64,000 nt of DNA from Halobacillus salinus (GCF_004684905.1 NZ_SRJC01000001.1:1116001-1180000); one strand, 5' to 3'. Positions 43,981 through 52,074 are shown, numbered from the stretch's first letter. Numbers and translations: made by a program. Notes: generated by a model from the letters alone, not told the origin.

Positions 43981-44775
43981 ATGAAAAAAATGATATTTTC
44001 ACTAATCTTTACTGTCGCTTTTATTTTGGTAATGGGTAGTACGGTTCATGCAGACTCTTATACAATCAGAAAAGGAGATACACTTTGGGGCATTTCCCAG
44101 AAGTTCAATGTGAGTGTCCAGAAACTTAAGGAGCGCAACAGCTTATCCAGCAATCTTATTTATCCTAATCAGACTCTTGAGATATCTGCTAACGTCGTAC
44201 GTAATACATCCTCTGCTTACACAGTACGTAGAGGGGATACGCTATCAAAAATTGCTAATGCAAACGGCGTATCGGTCAACCAGTTGATGAGTGCGAACAA
44301 CTTAAGCTCTACGTTGATCTATCCAGGAGATCGGTTGGTAATGAGTGGTCAAGCATCTGCTGAAGTACAATCGAATTCACCTACTAAAAAGGCAAGCGCA
44401 CCTAAGAAGTCTAGTTCAAATGAGAAGAAATCCACTGTGAAATCTTCTTCTACCAATGAGCCTTCAAGATCAAGTGAAGCGGTCCATACATTCACTGCAG
44501 AAGCAACGGCTTATACGGCCTTCTGTAATGGGTGCAGCGGAGTTACTGCTACAGGAATTGATTTGAGAGCAAATCCTAATCAGAAGGTCATCGCCGTTGA
44601 TCCAAGTGTGATACCATTAGGTTCCAGGGTTTATGTCGAGGGATACGGAACGGCTATTGCAGGAGATACTGGAGGCGCCATTAACGGAAATCGAATTGAC
44701 GTCTTCATCCCTAATAAAAGTGAAGCTTTGAAGTTTGGAAGAAGATCTGTAACAGTAAAAGTACTAAGTAAATAA
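43981..44775 (+). CDS. yocH: Secreted LysM and 3D-domain cell-wall protein (YocH-like)
   Basis: 264 residues. Signal peptide MKKMIFSLIFTVAFILVMGS, cut near VHA-DS. Two LysM domains (about residues 27-70 SYTIRKGDTLWGISQKFNVS and 78-121 AYTVRRGDTLSKIANANGVS), a Ser/Lys-rich linker, and the carboxyl 3D domain with the three aspartates: VIAVDPSVIPLGSRVYVEGY, IAGDTGGAINGNRIDVF. Such proteins are peptidoglycan hydrolases (muramidase or lytic enzyme-like). ATG at 43981 follows GGGGGAGG; the longer frame upstream is leader RNA. In B. subtilis yocH is under WalR; no convincing WalR box was seen here. Confidence 0.92.
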   Translation: MKKMIFSLIFTVAFILVMGSTVHADSYTIRKGDTLWGISQKFNVSVQKLKERNSLSSNLIYPNQTLEISANVVRNTSSAYTVRRGDTLSKIANANGVSVNQLMSANNLSSTLIYPGDRLVMSGQASAEVQSNSPTKKASAPKKSSSNEKKSTVKSSSTNEPSRSSEAVHTFTAEATAYTAFCNGCSGVTATGIDLRANPNQKVIAVDPSVIPLGSRVYVEGYGTAIAGDTGGAINGNRIDVFIPNKSEALKFGRRSVTVKVLSK

Positions 44776-44781
44776 CAAAGG

Positions 44782-44813
44782 ACTCCACGCTCTATGCAGC
44801 GTGGAGTTTTTCT
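44782..44813 (+). terminator. Terminator of the yocH-like gene
   Basis: ACTCCACGCT and AGCGTGGAGT form a perfect stem with a short loop, then TTTTTC. Confidence 0.9.
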
Positions 44814-44896
44814 ATGTGCAAAAGGTATAACTAGCCTTTTTAATTCGTTGTTGATAGACTTAGACTCAAACTGTTAGGAATGAGGAGGAATTGTTT

Positions 44897-45892
44897 ATGA
44901 AAGCTATTGTACATAAAGGAAAAGACGGATTGGAAGGCCTATCTATACAGGACATGAAAGCACCTTCTGTGTCATCTAACGAGGTGAAAGTCAAAGTAAA
45001 AGCTGCAGGGTTGAATCGCCGGGACTTAGCTGTTGTAACGAAGCGGCATAAAGCGGAGGATCCTGCCCTTATTCCTGGATCGGATGCTGCTGGAATTGTC
45101 GAGGAAGTCGGGGAGGACGTTACTCGTTTCTCTGTAGGGGATGAAGTGATCGTAAACCCTGGACTTGGTTGGAAGGAGCGTAGTGAGGCACCTCCTGAGG
45201 GGTTTGAGATCGTTGGTTTACCTTACCATGGAACGTTTGCAGAGTACTACACGTGCACGGAAGACCATGTAGAGAAAAAGCCGGATCATTTATCGTTTGA
45301 GGAAGCGGCTGTACTGCCACTTGCTGCGCTTACGGCTTATCGTGCCTTATTCTCAAGAGGAGACTTATCAGAAGGGCAAACGGTCATGCTTCCTGGCATC
45401 GGGAGCGGTGTGCTGACATATGCTTTGCTTTTCGCGAAAGCGAGGGGAGCGCGTGTGATCGTAACGTCTCGTTCGGAAGAAAAGCTCAACAAAGCACTTG
45501 AGCTCGGAGCGGATGTAGCTATTTCCACTAGCAGTGATTGGACAGAGGAATTAGAAGGAGAACAAGTGGATTTGTTACTTGAAAGTATCGGACAAGCTAC
45601 CTTCGAAAAATCACTTGGCATTATTCGCAAAGGCGGGACCATCGTAACATTCGGAGCAACAACAGAAGACCAGGTCTCCATCAATATCCGCAGCTTCTTT
45701 TACGGTCAATACAAACTGATTGGTTCAACAATGGGCAGCGCAGAAGAATTAAGAGCCATGTTGGCCTATGTAGCAGAACACGACATCAAACCTCAATTAG
45801 ACCAGATGTTTCGAATGGATCAATACCAAGAAGCTTTTCAATACCTACAGAACAGCAAGAATTTCGGAAAAATTGGCTTCATCATCGATTAA
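44897..45892 (+). CDS. Zinc-independent MDR oxidoreductase (YogA-like)
   Basis: 331 residues of the medium-chain dehydrogenase/quinone reductase type. PGSDAAGIVEEVGEDVTRF (about residues 53-71), nucleotide-binding turn LPGIGSGVLTYALLFAK (about 159-175), VTFGATTEDQV. The catalytic zinc ligands of alcohol dehydrogenases are not at their usual places. Cofactor probably NADPH. ATG at 44897 follows GAGGAATTGTTT; two codons earlier a TTG is possible. It directly precedes the Rtp-like gene; B. subtilis yogA also lies near rtp as I recall, a synteny hint. Confidence 0.88.
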   Translation: MKAIVHKGKDGLEGLSIQDMKAPSVSSNEVKVKVKAAGLNRRDLAVVTKRHKAEDPALIPGSDAAGIVEEVGEDVTRFSVGDEVIVNPGLGWKERSEAPPEGFEIVGLPYHGTFAEYYTCTEDHVEKKPDHLSFEEAAVLPLAALTAYRALFSRGDLSEGQTVMLPGIGSGVLTYALLFAKARGARVIVTSRSEEKLNKALELGADVAISTSSDWTEELEGEQVDLLLESIGQATFEKSLGIIRKGGTIVTFGATTEDQVSINIRSFFYGQYKLIGSTMGSAEELRAMLAYVAEHDIKPQLDQMFRMDQYQEAFQYLQNSKNFGKIGFIID

Positions 45893-45895
45893 TGC

Positions 45896-45925
45896 TCTTT
45901 CTTAAAACTTAGTAGCAACTCCGAA
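45896..45925 (+). repeat. Dispersed 30-bp polar repeat, copy 1 (candidate Ter site)
   Basis: Starts four bases after the MDR stop. Carries the 20-base core AAACTTAGTAGCAACTCCGA shared by all copies, preceded by TCTT-NN-TTA; it differs from copies 2 and 3 by A for C just before the core. The site is partly symmetrical: TTC/GAA ends and inner TT..TA..AA, 14 of 24 positions in the best copy. Plus orientation, left of dif. Not part of any gene or terminator. Confidence 0.85.
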
Positions 45926-45940
45926 TCATAAAACCAAACA

Positions 45941-45982
45941 AATGATTAACAACCGAACGAATGATTAACAACCGAACGAATG
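45941..45982 (+). repeat. Tandem 19-bp repeats upstream of the Rtp-like gene
   Basis: AATGATTAACAACCGAACG occurs twice in direct succession (45941-45959, 45960-45978), then AATG begins a third. A decayed further unit (AATCATAAAACCAAACA) precedes at 45924-45940, so about three copies in all. They lie just after copy 1 of the dispersed repeat and before the Rtp-like promoter region. Confidence 0.85.
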
Positions 45983-46022
45983 TGCGTAATAGTGGACAAC
46001 CAACCCTCTGTGTATAGTAAAA

Positions 46023-46042
46023 TATGTATAAAAGGTACATAG
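46023..46042 (+). promoter_or_regulatory. Dyad before the Rtp/PadR-like gene
   Basis: TATGTA-N7-TACATA (46023-46028, 46036-46041) is perfect in its 6-bp arms and touches the ribosome site. On the minus strand it reads CTATGTACC then AT-rich, the same nine bases that begin the B. subtilis RTP B-site as I remember it; PadR operators (ATGT-N8-ACAT) are also similar. A self-regulation site is likely. Confidence 0.55.
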
Positions 46043-46055
46043 AGGAGGATGCGTC

Positions 46056-46436
46056 ATGTCTCATAAAAACAACCCGAAGCGCTTCGCTCTGAATATGAGT
46101 GCAGCTCAATTTACGAAGTTCTATATTATGCACTTATTGCAAGTCTCTCAACCGATGATCAGTGAACAATTTAAGAAAGAATTCAAGAAACTCACAAAAA
46201 ACTGGATACCTGCACCGTCTACGTTACTAGACACCCTGCATGATATGACGGAAGAGGGCTTATTGTACCGTAAGGAAGATTATAAAAGTCACGATAAAAA
46301 AAGGCAGAAAGTGTATTGGTACTACTTGTCCGATGCCGGAAAAGAAGAGTTCGATGTATTGAAAAAACGTTATAAAATACTTTTTGAAGAACAAATCGAT
46401 ATTCTAAATAAAATCATGAAAGAAGTTTACCGCTAG
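46056..46436 (+). CDS. Winged-helix protein of RTP/PadR type, candidate replication terminator
   Basis: 126 residues, about the size of B. subtilis RTP (122). Layout is alike: first helix AQFTKFYIMHLLQV, then ISEQFKKEFKKL, recognition region IPAPSTLLDTLHDMTEEGLL, a wing rich in Lys (RKEDYKSHDKKRQKVYWYYL), and a long carboxyl helix FDVLKKRYKILFEEQIDILNKI for dimerization, as in RTP. By recall of RTP, matches cluster at FLKLYMI, SEFK and SLHELLDDGIL. It could instead be an ordinary PadR regulator of the next gene (46448). AGAGGAGG precedes the ATG. Context with dif and polar repeats favours fork arrest. Confidence 0.7.
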   Translation: MSHKNNPKRFALNMSAAQFTKFYIMHLLQVSQPMISEQFKKEFKKLTKNWIPAPSTLLDTLHDMTEEGLLYRKEDYKSHDKKRQKVYWYYLSDAGKEEFDVLKKRYKILFEEQIDILNKIMKEVYR

Positions 46437-46447
46437 GAGGATCACCG

Positions 46448-47452
46448 ATGAACTTAAAGCTCAGCGTATTAGACCAGAGTCCCATTCCGAAAGGGCAAAC
46501 TGCCACACAGTCCCTTCACGATACCATTGAATTAGCAAAATGGACAGAACAATTGGGCTATCACCGGTACTGGGTTGCTGAGCACCATAACACGAATGGA
46601 CTTGCAGGTAGTTCACCTGAGATATTGATTGGGCAGATTGCTGCAGCTACCGATCGTATTAGAGTAGGTTCTGGTGGTGTACTCCTTCCACAGTACAGTC
46701 CTCTTAAAGTAGCTGAACAGTTCAGAATGTTAGAAGCTTTCTATCCGGGACGGATCGATCTTGGATTGGGGCGCTCTCCGGGAGGCGGTAAGAAGACGAG
46801 GACCGCATTGACAGATGGGTACGATAAGCCGCTAAGCTCATTCTCAAGACAAGTGAAGGATCTAATTCATTACTTGAATGACGATTTACCCAAAGGTCAT
46901 GATTACTACGGTGTACATGCAAGGCCTGATACACCAAGACAACCAGAAGCATGGATACTGGGGTTGACAGAACGTGGAGCGAAACACGCCGCTGTTAACG
47001 GAACAGGTTTTACTTTCGGCCACTTCATCAACCCTGATCATGCTAAAGAAGCATTCCAGGCTTACCGGGATCGTTTCAAACCTTCTCCACATTGCCCAGA
47101 GCCAGTGACCAATGCTTGTATATTTGTGGTATGTGCGGAAACGGAGCAAGAAGCCGAGGAGCTTGCTTTGAGCCAAGATCTCTGGTTACTTCAAGTTGAA
47201 AAAGGCCTGGAAACCAGAGTACCTTCTGTTGAAGAAGTTAAGGCGATGTCCTTTTCTGAGACTGAGAAAGTTAAGATGAAGGCAAACCGTAAAAGGTGTA
47301 TTATCGGAAATCCTGACCAAGTGTATAAACAATTGACAGAGCTTTCCTCCCGTTATGGAACGGACGAATTTCTGATCATTACGAACATCTTTGACTTTGA
47401 AAAGAAAAAAACAAGTTATAAGTTGATTTCAGATGCATTCAACACTTTCTAA
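46448..47452 (+). CDS. LLM-class flavin-dependent oxidoreductase
   Basis: 334 residues, bacterial-luciferase-like TIM barrel using FMNH2 or F420-like flavin. Family marks: LSVLDQSPIPKGQTATQSL at the start, GYHRYWVAEHHNTNGLAGSS (about residues 37-56), IRVGSGGVLLPQYSPLKVAE and GRIDLGLGRSPGG (about 100-112). It belongs to the MsnO8/YvbT group of unknown substrate. Eleven bases after the Rtp-like gene with TAGGAGGA in between, so cotranscribed; this adjacency is the main argument for a regulator instead of terminator role of that protein. Confidence 0.92.
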   Translation: MNLKLSVLDQSPIPKGQTATQSLHDTIELAKWTEQLGYHRYWVAEHHNTNGLAGSSPEILIGQIAAATDRIRVGSGGVLLPQYSPLKVAEQFRMLEAFYPGRIDLGLGRSPGGGKKTRTALTDGYDKPLSSFSRQVKDLIHYLNDDLPKGHDYYGVHARPDTPRQPEAWILGLTERGAKHAAVNGTGFTFGHFINPDHAKEAFQAYRDRFKPSPHCPEPVTNACIFVVCAETEQEAEELALSQDLWLLQVEKGLETRVPSVEEVKAMSFSETEKVKMKANRKRCIIGNPDQVYKQLTELSSRYGTDEFLIITNIFDFEKKKTSYKLISDAFNTF

Positions 47453-47526
47453 ATGAAAATTAATCCTTTCACCCATACACATTACCATCTCCTTTCATAT
47501 ACAAGAAGGAAAGGGGGTAATGCGAA

Positions 47527-47613
47527 ATGAGTGAAGGTTATGGTGGAGGATTTGCTCTAATCGTTGTCTTGTTCATTCTCCTAGTTATTATTGGAGCTTC
47601 TTGGTGGTATTAA
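47527..47613 (+). CDS. YjcZ-family sporulation miniprotein
   Basis: 28 residues: MSEGYGGGFALIVVLFILLV then IIGASWWY. A short Gly-rich head and one membrane helix with an aromatic end are exactly the YjcZ pattern, tiny proteins of spore formers of unknown role. GGAAAGGGGG lies ten bases before the ATG. An intrinsic terminator follows within 20 bases. Short, but the family match and signals are convincing. Confidence 0.88.
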   Translation: MSEGYGGGFALIVVLFILLVIIGASWWY

Positions 47614-47627
47614 TCCACCATCCAGAA

Positions 47628-47656
47628 AAGGTACGGCTGCTGCCGTACCTTTTTTC
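47628..47656 (+). terminator. Terminator of the YjcZ-type gene
   Basis: AAGGTACGGC/GCCGTACCTT, loop TGCT, then TTTT. Confidence 0.95.
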
Positions 47657-47751
47657 ATGTACATATTAGGATCCTTGTCGATTTCTGTCTTACTTTTGTG
47701 TACACTAGAGTGTGGAAGCGATACTCGCGAAATGAAGGAAGGCGAATAAAT

Positions 47752-48618
47752 ATGAATCAAAAATATCTTGGCACCAGCCAACAAGCTATAGTAAAGAAAA
47801 AAATCACGAATGGATTCGTTGTTAATGTATTTGAAGATGAAGTGACACTGCCGGATGAGTCGGTTACAGAAGATATTGAATTGGACCAGGAGATTGAGGT
47901 TTTTCTCTACCTAGATAAAAAGGGTAGACTAACCGCGACGATGGAAGAGCCGCACGTCTCACGTGATTCGTACGGATGGGCAGAAGTCCAAGAAGTCGTT
48001 CCCCATATGGGAGTATTTGTAGATATCGGACTTGAAGGTAAAGAAATGCTCGTATCTTCTGATGACCTACCACTTCTTAATTCCGTTTGGCCACAAAATG
48101 GAGACAACTTATTTGTCAGTTTAGAGGTTGATAAAAAAGGCCGCCTATTGGCAGAGCCAATATCGGAAGAAGAGGTAATGGACGACCTTGAGAGGGCACC
48201 AGAGACTCTCATGGGGGAAGAAGTCGTCGCAAGAGTGTACAAGGCTACCAAGGCCGGTTCTGCTGTTCTGACAGGTGATGGACACCGTGGTTTCATCCAT
48301 CCAACAGAACGTAAAGAAGAGCCAAGACTCGGCCAGACCGTCGAGGCAAGGGTGATTGCAGTAAAAGAGGATGGTACCTTAAACCTTTCCCTACGTCCAT
48401 TAAAACAGGAGAGCCGTAAAGAAGATGCGGAAGTAATTTATGACTACCTGGTGGAGAATGACGGTGTGATGGACTTTCATGATAAGAGTGACCCAGAAGA
48501 GATCCGTGAAACCTTCCAGATCAGCAAAGGAGCATTTAAAAGAGCTCTAGGAAAACTGCTGAAGGAGAATCGTGTCGAACAAAAAGAAGGACGTACCGTA
48601 ATCAAGCACGACTCTTGA
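47752..48618 (+). CDS. cvfB: S1-domain RNA-binding protein CvfB
   Basis: 288 residues of the CvfB/YitL family, with three S1-like RNA-binding domains and a carboxyl winged helix. Landmarks: EIEVFLYLDKKGRLTATMEE, GWAEVQEVVPHMGVFVDIGL, an S1 domain VVARVYKATKAGSAVLTGDG HRGFIHPTER (about residues 162-192), and the winged helix FQISKGAFKRALGKLLKENR near the end. In Staphylococcus CvfB affects virulence-gene expression. ATG at 47752 follows GAAGGAAGG. Cytosolic. The candidate Ter repeat overlaps its stop codon. Confidence 0.93.
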   Translation: MNQKYLGTSQQAIVKKKITNGFVVNVFEDEVTLPDESVTEDIELDQEIEVFLYLDKKGRLTATMEEPHVSRDSYGWAEVQEVVPHMGVFVDIGLEGKEMLVSSDDLPLLNSVWPQNGDNLFVSLEVDKKGRLLAEPISEEEVMDDLERAPETLMGEEVVARVYKATKAGSAVLTGDGHRGFIHPTERKEEPRLGQTVEARVIAVKEDGTLNLSLRPLKQESRKEDAEVIYDYLVENDGVMDFHDKSDPEEIRETFQISKGAFKRALGKLLKENRVEQKEGRTVIKHDS

Positions 48619-48642
48619 TTCAAACTTAGTAGCAACTCCGAA
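48613..48642 (+). repeat. Dispersed 30-bp polar repeat, copy 2 (candidate Ter site)
   Basis: TCTTGA-TTC and the 20-base core identical to the other copies; the first six bases overlap the end of cvfB. Identical to copy 3 over the inner 24 bases. Plus orientation, 8.6 kb left of dif. Confidence 0.85.
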
Positions 48643-48662
48643 CAAAAAATAAAAAAACAATC

Positions 48663-48700
48663 AATAAGCCTCCGGACACTGATCCAGAGGCTTATTTGTC
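48663..48700. terminator. Bidirectional terminator between cvfB and the lipoprotein gene
   Basis: AATAAGCCTC/GAGGCTTATT (48663-48672, 48687-48696); T run on the plus side is short, while the minus side has a long T-rich tract, so it mostly ends the lipoprotein gene. Confidence 0.75.
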
Positions 48701-49140
48701 TATCTCTGATAGGATTTTTGCAAGCCGTTCGCAAACTGGACGTCCAGCATAAACCTTTTGTATGACTCTTTCAACCCTAACGTTCGCAAGACATCTTCTA
48801 TCACTTGGTCTTCCTGTGTATCTTCATTAAAACTCATCTCCATCAAATGTGGTGAAAGTTGGTCGAACGCGTCTGTTCCGAACACAGTTTGATCCTTCAA
48901 TTCATGAATTTGGGCAATTTTTTGATGTTGATCAAATAGCACTTCATAGCTTAAACCTTTTTCATAATCGACTCGCAGCAGAAATTTTTCATAGTTGAAA
49001 TCGGGTTCTTTCTCCTCGTTCTCACCATAATTAGTCTGTGTCACTAATTGTTGGTCGAGGGGTGCTTCTTGATAACGCCCGCATCCCAACAATAATATGG
49101 AAAGCAGTACTAATAGAAAACAGCACTTCATAATCTTCAT
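48700..49140 (-). CDS. Lipoprotein of unknown function (possibly YusW-like)
   Basis: 146 residues. Signal MKIMKCCFLLVLLSILLLGC, lipobox LLGC. The mature part has an acidic linker then strands KFLLRVDYEKGLSYEVLFDQ and YKRFMLDVQFANGLQKSYQ, a duplicated beta layout resembling the YusW-like family, though not certain. AAAGGAGG stands eight bases before the ATG at 49140. Alone on the minus strand. Envelope-located by its signal; no role visible. Confidence 0.82.
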   Translation of the reverse strand: MKIMKCCFLLVLLSILLLGCGRYQEAPLDQQLVTQTNYGENEEKEPDFNYEKFLLRVDYEKGLSYEVLFDQHQKIAQIHELKDQTVFGTDAFDQLSPHLMEMSFNEDTQEDQVIEDVLRTLGLKESYKRFMLDVQFANGLQKSYQR

Positions 49141-49278
49141 TTTGAACCTCCTTTTCAGCTGGTTTTCTTTCAGGATGCCCATAACTTCAAACAATCATAA
49201 CGATCGGAGCAGATTCTTTTATGAAGAGATTCGTAAGTGTTAGAATACGGTTAATCATTCCTCACAGGAGGGAAAAGA

Positions 49279-49857
49279 GTGAAGAAGCCGATGATATGGA
49301 TAGGCGTCCTATTGATTGTGTTAATCTTAGCCATAGCTCCTTGGACGGTGAATCGATTGTCAGGGGAGAGTAAGGATTCCTCTGATTCGGATACAAAAAC
49401 AATTGAAACATATCAAGGAGAAACAGAAACTTATACGAACTCAGATTTGAAGTCCAAATTAACGCCAATACAGTATAAAGTGACCCAAGAAGACGGAACG
49501 GAAAAAGCATTCGAAAATCCTTATTGGGACCTCAAAGAAGAAGGGATTTATGTAGATTTATTATCAGGAGAACCTCTATTCAGCTCTACTGATAAATATA
49601 AATCAGGAACAGGTTGGCCGAGTTTTACGAAGCCGCTTGAATCCGAAAACATTGTGACGAAAGATGATCCCGGTATTTTCGGAGTTCGCACCGAAGTACG
49701 CAGTAAATACGGAGACGCCCATCTAGGTCACGTTTTTGAAGATGGCCCAGAACCGACAGGCCTTCGTTATTGCATGAATTCAGCTGCAATGGAATTTATT
49801 CCGAGAGATGAACTAGAGTCACGTGGGTACGGGCAATATTCGGATTTGTTTGAATGA
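49279..49857 (+). CDS. msrB: Membrane-anchored methionine-R-sulfoxide reductase MsrB
   Basis: 192 residues. Amino-terminal membrane helix (about residues 5-24, [18 protein letters not shown]) then a Ser/Asp/Thr linker, so the enzyme faces outwards. The MsrB domain starts near [30 protein letters not shown] and [18 protein letters not shown] are conserved, with nucleophile Cys165 in [11 protein letters not shown]. The zinc CxxC pairs are absent. Start GTG with CAGGAGGG. Complements the cytosolic MsrA-MsrB at 24946; the reductant outside the membrane is unknown. Confidence 0.93.
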   Translation: MKKPMIWIGVLLIVLILAIAPWTVNRLSGESKDSSDSDTKTIETYQGETETYTNSDLKSKLTPIQYKVTQEDGTEKAFENPYWDLKEEGIYVDLLSGEPLFSSTDKYKSGTGWPSFTKPLESENIVTKDDPGIFGVRTEVRSKYGDAHLGHVFEDGPEPTGLRYCMNSAAMEFIPRDELESRGYGQYSDLFE

Positions 49858-49945
49858 GATGAAAGGGAGTCTGATGGCTCCCTTTTTTATTTGAGCTTTT
49901 TTCCACCTAGTTATATGATAGAAGGAAATACATAGGAGGTCTCAT

Positions 49946-50410
49946 ATGGTCACATTAACGCCCATGAAGCAAGGTGAATATGATGCTATTATTGATGAAG
50001 AAATTCAGCATTATGCTGAAGAAAAAGTGAAAGCTGGAACATGGATGGAAGATGAAGCTCTTCCTAAATCTAAGGAAACTTTCGCGTCTTTGCTCCCTGA
50101 TGGATTAAACACAGACCATCACCAATTCCTGTCGATCATTCGTGAGGATGAATCTGTCGGATATTTCTGGGTCAATTTCAATCCTGAACACAAGCAAAAG
50201 AACGCTTTCATTTATAATTTCCTTATCTTCGAACCTATGCAAGGGAAAGGTTATGGCAAGGCAGCATTGCAAGCACTGGAAATTTACGCAAAAGAGCAAG
50301 GTGCGGAAAAATTGTCCTTACACGTTTTCGGTCACAATCAACGTGCTTACAACCTTTATCAGAAACTACAATTCCAAGTTACAGACATCAATATGTCTAA
50401 AAGTCTATGA
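49946..50410 (+). CDS. GNAT-family N-acetyltransferase
   Basis: 154 residues. Acetyl-CoA loop is QGKGYGKAALQALEIYAKEQ (about residues 94-113; Q/RxxGxG/A form), followed by LSLHVFGHNQRAYNLYQKLQ. The amino-terminal half is acidic with an extra helix (EYDAIIDEEIQHYAEEKVKA) before the core. Substrate unknown. AGGAGGTC precedes the ATG. Stands between the msrB terminator zone and a nitroreductase gene. Confidence 0.9.
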   Translation: MVTLTPMKQGEYDAIIDEEIQHYAEEKVKAGTWMEDEALPKSKETFASLLPDGLNTDHHQFLSIIREDESVGYFWVNFNPEHKQKNAFIYNFLIFEPMQGKGYGKAALQALEIYAKEQGAEKLSLHVFGHNQRAYNLYQKLQFQVTDINMSKSL

Positions 50411-50478
50411 AAGTCGAGTTGACAGGAAAATTGAGAAACATTATCATCTAGATAGAAACTAAAATTGTAGGTGAGATT

Positions 50479-51027
50479 ATGGAAAAGACTAGAACAGATT
50501 TAGCAAATATTATCCGAGAGCGCCGCTCCGTTAAGAATGGATATACAGAGCAAGAGGTGCCTGCTTCGCTTGTTAAAGAGCTATTAGAAGATGCTCGTTT
50601 CGCACCGACTCATGGTATGAGAGAACCATGGCGTTTTATCTTTATCTCAAAGGAAAGAAAAAATGATTTTATCGATGAATTCGTTAAGCATTTTCCAAAA
50701 GATACTCAAGAAACGAAACGTGTCGCCTTCAATCAACCGGCTGCTTACCTATTCGCTGTTATGAATGAGGATCCGCGTCAAAAACAGTGGGAAGAGAACT
50801 TCGCAGCAATCAGTTGTTTGATTCAAAACTTCCAACTGCTTGCTTGGGAAAGAGATCTTGGTGTCGTTTGGAAAACACCTCCACAAATCACAGATCCGAA
50901 AGTACGTGACATGCTTGGGGTACAACCAGGGGAAAAAATAGTAGGATTCATCAACCTAGGCTTCTTTGACCAGAAGCCAAAAGATAAAACCCGCAAACCT
51001 GTCGATGATATCTTCTCAGTCTATTAA
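50479..51027 (+). CDS. Nitroreductase-family flavoprotein
   Basis: 182 residues, FMN-dependent. The FMN-contact start IIRERRSVKNGYTEQEV (about residues 11-27), LLEDARFAPTHGMREPWRFI (about 35-54), and a carboxyl part GEKIVGFINLGFFDQKPK typical of the YdjA/YfhC subgroup. Uses NAD(P)H to reduce quinones or nitroaromatics. A weak GTAGGTGAGATT precedes the ATG. Monocistronic, ended by a hairpin. Physiological substrate unknown. Confidence 0.9.
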   Translation: MEKTRTDLANIIRERRSVKNGYTEQEVPASLVKELLEDARFAPTHGMREPWRFIFISKERKNDFIDEFVKHFPKDTQETKRVAFNQPAAYLFAVMNEDPRQKQWEENFAAISCLIQNFQLLAWERDLGVVWKTPPQITDPKVRDMLGVQPGEKIVGFINLGFFDQKPKDKTRKPVDDIFSVY

Positions 51028-51033
51028 ATGACA

Positions 51034-51065
51034 AAACCCACTTCTCACGAATGAAGTGGGTTTGT
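51034..51065 (+). terminator. Terminator of the nitroreductase gene
   Basis: AACCCACTT/AAGTGGGTT with short loop, followed by TGTTTCTT. Confidence 0.8.
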
Positions 51066-51150
51066 TTCTTATTGCCTATAGTTAAACGACTGTATGAACT
51101 GGGTATGTAAAGAAGAGATGTAAAAGGAAAAAGGTAGAGAGGGGAACATT

Positions 51151-52074
51151 ATGAATTTTATCGCTCTTGACTTTGAAACAGCTAATAATTCAAGAGGAAG
51201 TGTTTGTTCCATAGGGATGGTCGAATACGAAAATGGACAACTAAAACGAGAATATTACCGATTAGTGAAACCGAAACGTAACTATTTTGCGCCTATCAAT
51301 GTCCAAATCCATGGAATACAGAGGGAAGATGTAGAAGATGCCTACGAGTTCCATGAACTGTGGGAAAGTGAGATCAAGGAAATGGTAGAAGGTAAGCTTA
51401 TCATTGCACACAATGCCAAATTTGATATGGCCGTACTTCGTGCTGTGTTAAGTGACTATGGTTTACCTTTTCCAATGATAGCTTATAATTGCACCGTCAA
51501 TATATCCAAAAAAACATGGAGACTGCCAAAATATAATCTTAAAGCTGTCTCCGATCACTTAGGGATCAAACTGAACCACCACCAAGCGTTAGATGATGCA
51601 CGTGCTGCTGCCTTAATATTCATAGAAGCAGCGAGAGAACTTGGAGCATCTACAGCTAAAGAGCTTGTCGATAAGAGCCAGACGGCAAATGGCATGATGT
51701 ATGAAAATGGGTATGAGCCAGCTCGTAAGAACGCACCCAAACGCTCTAAAAAGCCCCAAGGAACCGATATGATTGCTGCACACTCTGACCCTGAGCACCC
51801 ATTTAATGGTGCCAGCTTTGTTCTGACTGGAAGATTGAAAGGGATGAACAGACAAGCTGCAGTAGAACGCATCCAGCAAAAAGGCGGTCACGTTCAAACC
51901 AATGTAGAAGCAACAACGAATTATGTAATTCTTGGTGAGAAGACGTATCACAACTACCGAAATGGATCAAAAACGGTGAAAATTGAACAGGCAGAAAACT
52001 TACTAGCACAAGGGCACTCTATTGAACTCGTACCAGAAGAGCAATTCATTAGCCAGTTAAACGAAGAGCGTTAA
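51151..52074 (+). CDS. DEDDh exonuclease fused to a BRCT domain
   Basis: 307 residues. Residues 1-170 are a DnaQ-type 3'-5' exonuclease: FIALDFETAN (Asp6, Glu8), LIIAHNAKFDMAVLR (Asp), and HHQALDDARAAALI with the catalytic His-Asp. Residues about 215-305 form a BRCT domain: FNGASFVLTGRLKGMNRQAA, GGHVQTNVEATTNYVILGEK. The layout is like DNA-polymerase III epsilon-type proteins of Firmicutes. AGAGGGGAAC precedes the ATG. Its last four bases overlap the convergent YiiX-like gene. A DNA-repair or proofreading role is inferred. Confidence 0.9.
   Translation: MNFIALDFETANNSRGSVCSIGMVEYENGQLKREYYRLVKPKRNYFAPINVQIHGIQREDVEDAYEFHELWESEIKEMVEGKLIIAHNAKFDMAVLRAVLSDYGLPFPMIAYNCTVNISKKTWRLPKYNLKAVSDHLGIKLNHHQALDDARAAALIFIEAARELGASTAKELVDKSQTANGMMYENGYEPARKNAPKRSKKPQGTDMIAAHSDPEHPFNGASFVLTGRLKGMNRQAAVERIQQKGGHVQTNVEATTNYVILGEKTYHNYRNGSKTVKIEQAENLLAQGHSIELVPEEQFISQLNEER

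Noticed and set aside
45896-48642. Copies 1 and 2 of the dispersed repeat as ends of a transposon
   Set aside because: They are direct, not inverted, the genes between them are ordinary chromosomal genes, there is no transposase, and no target duplications are seen.
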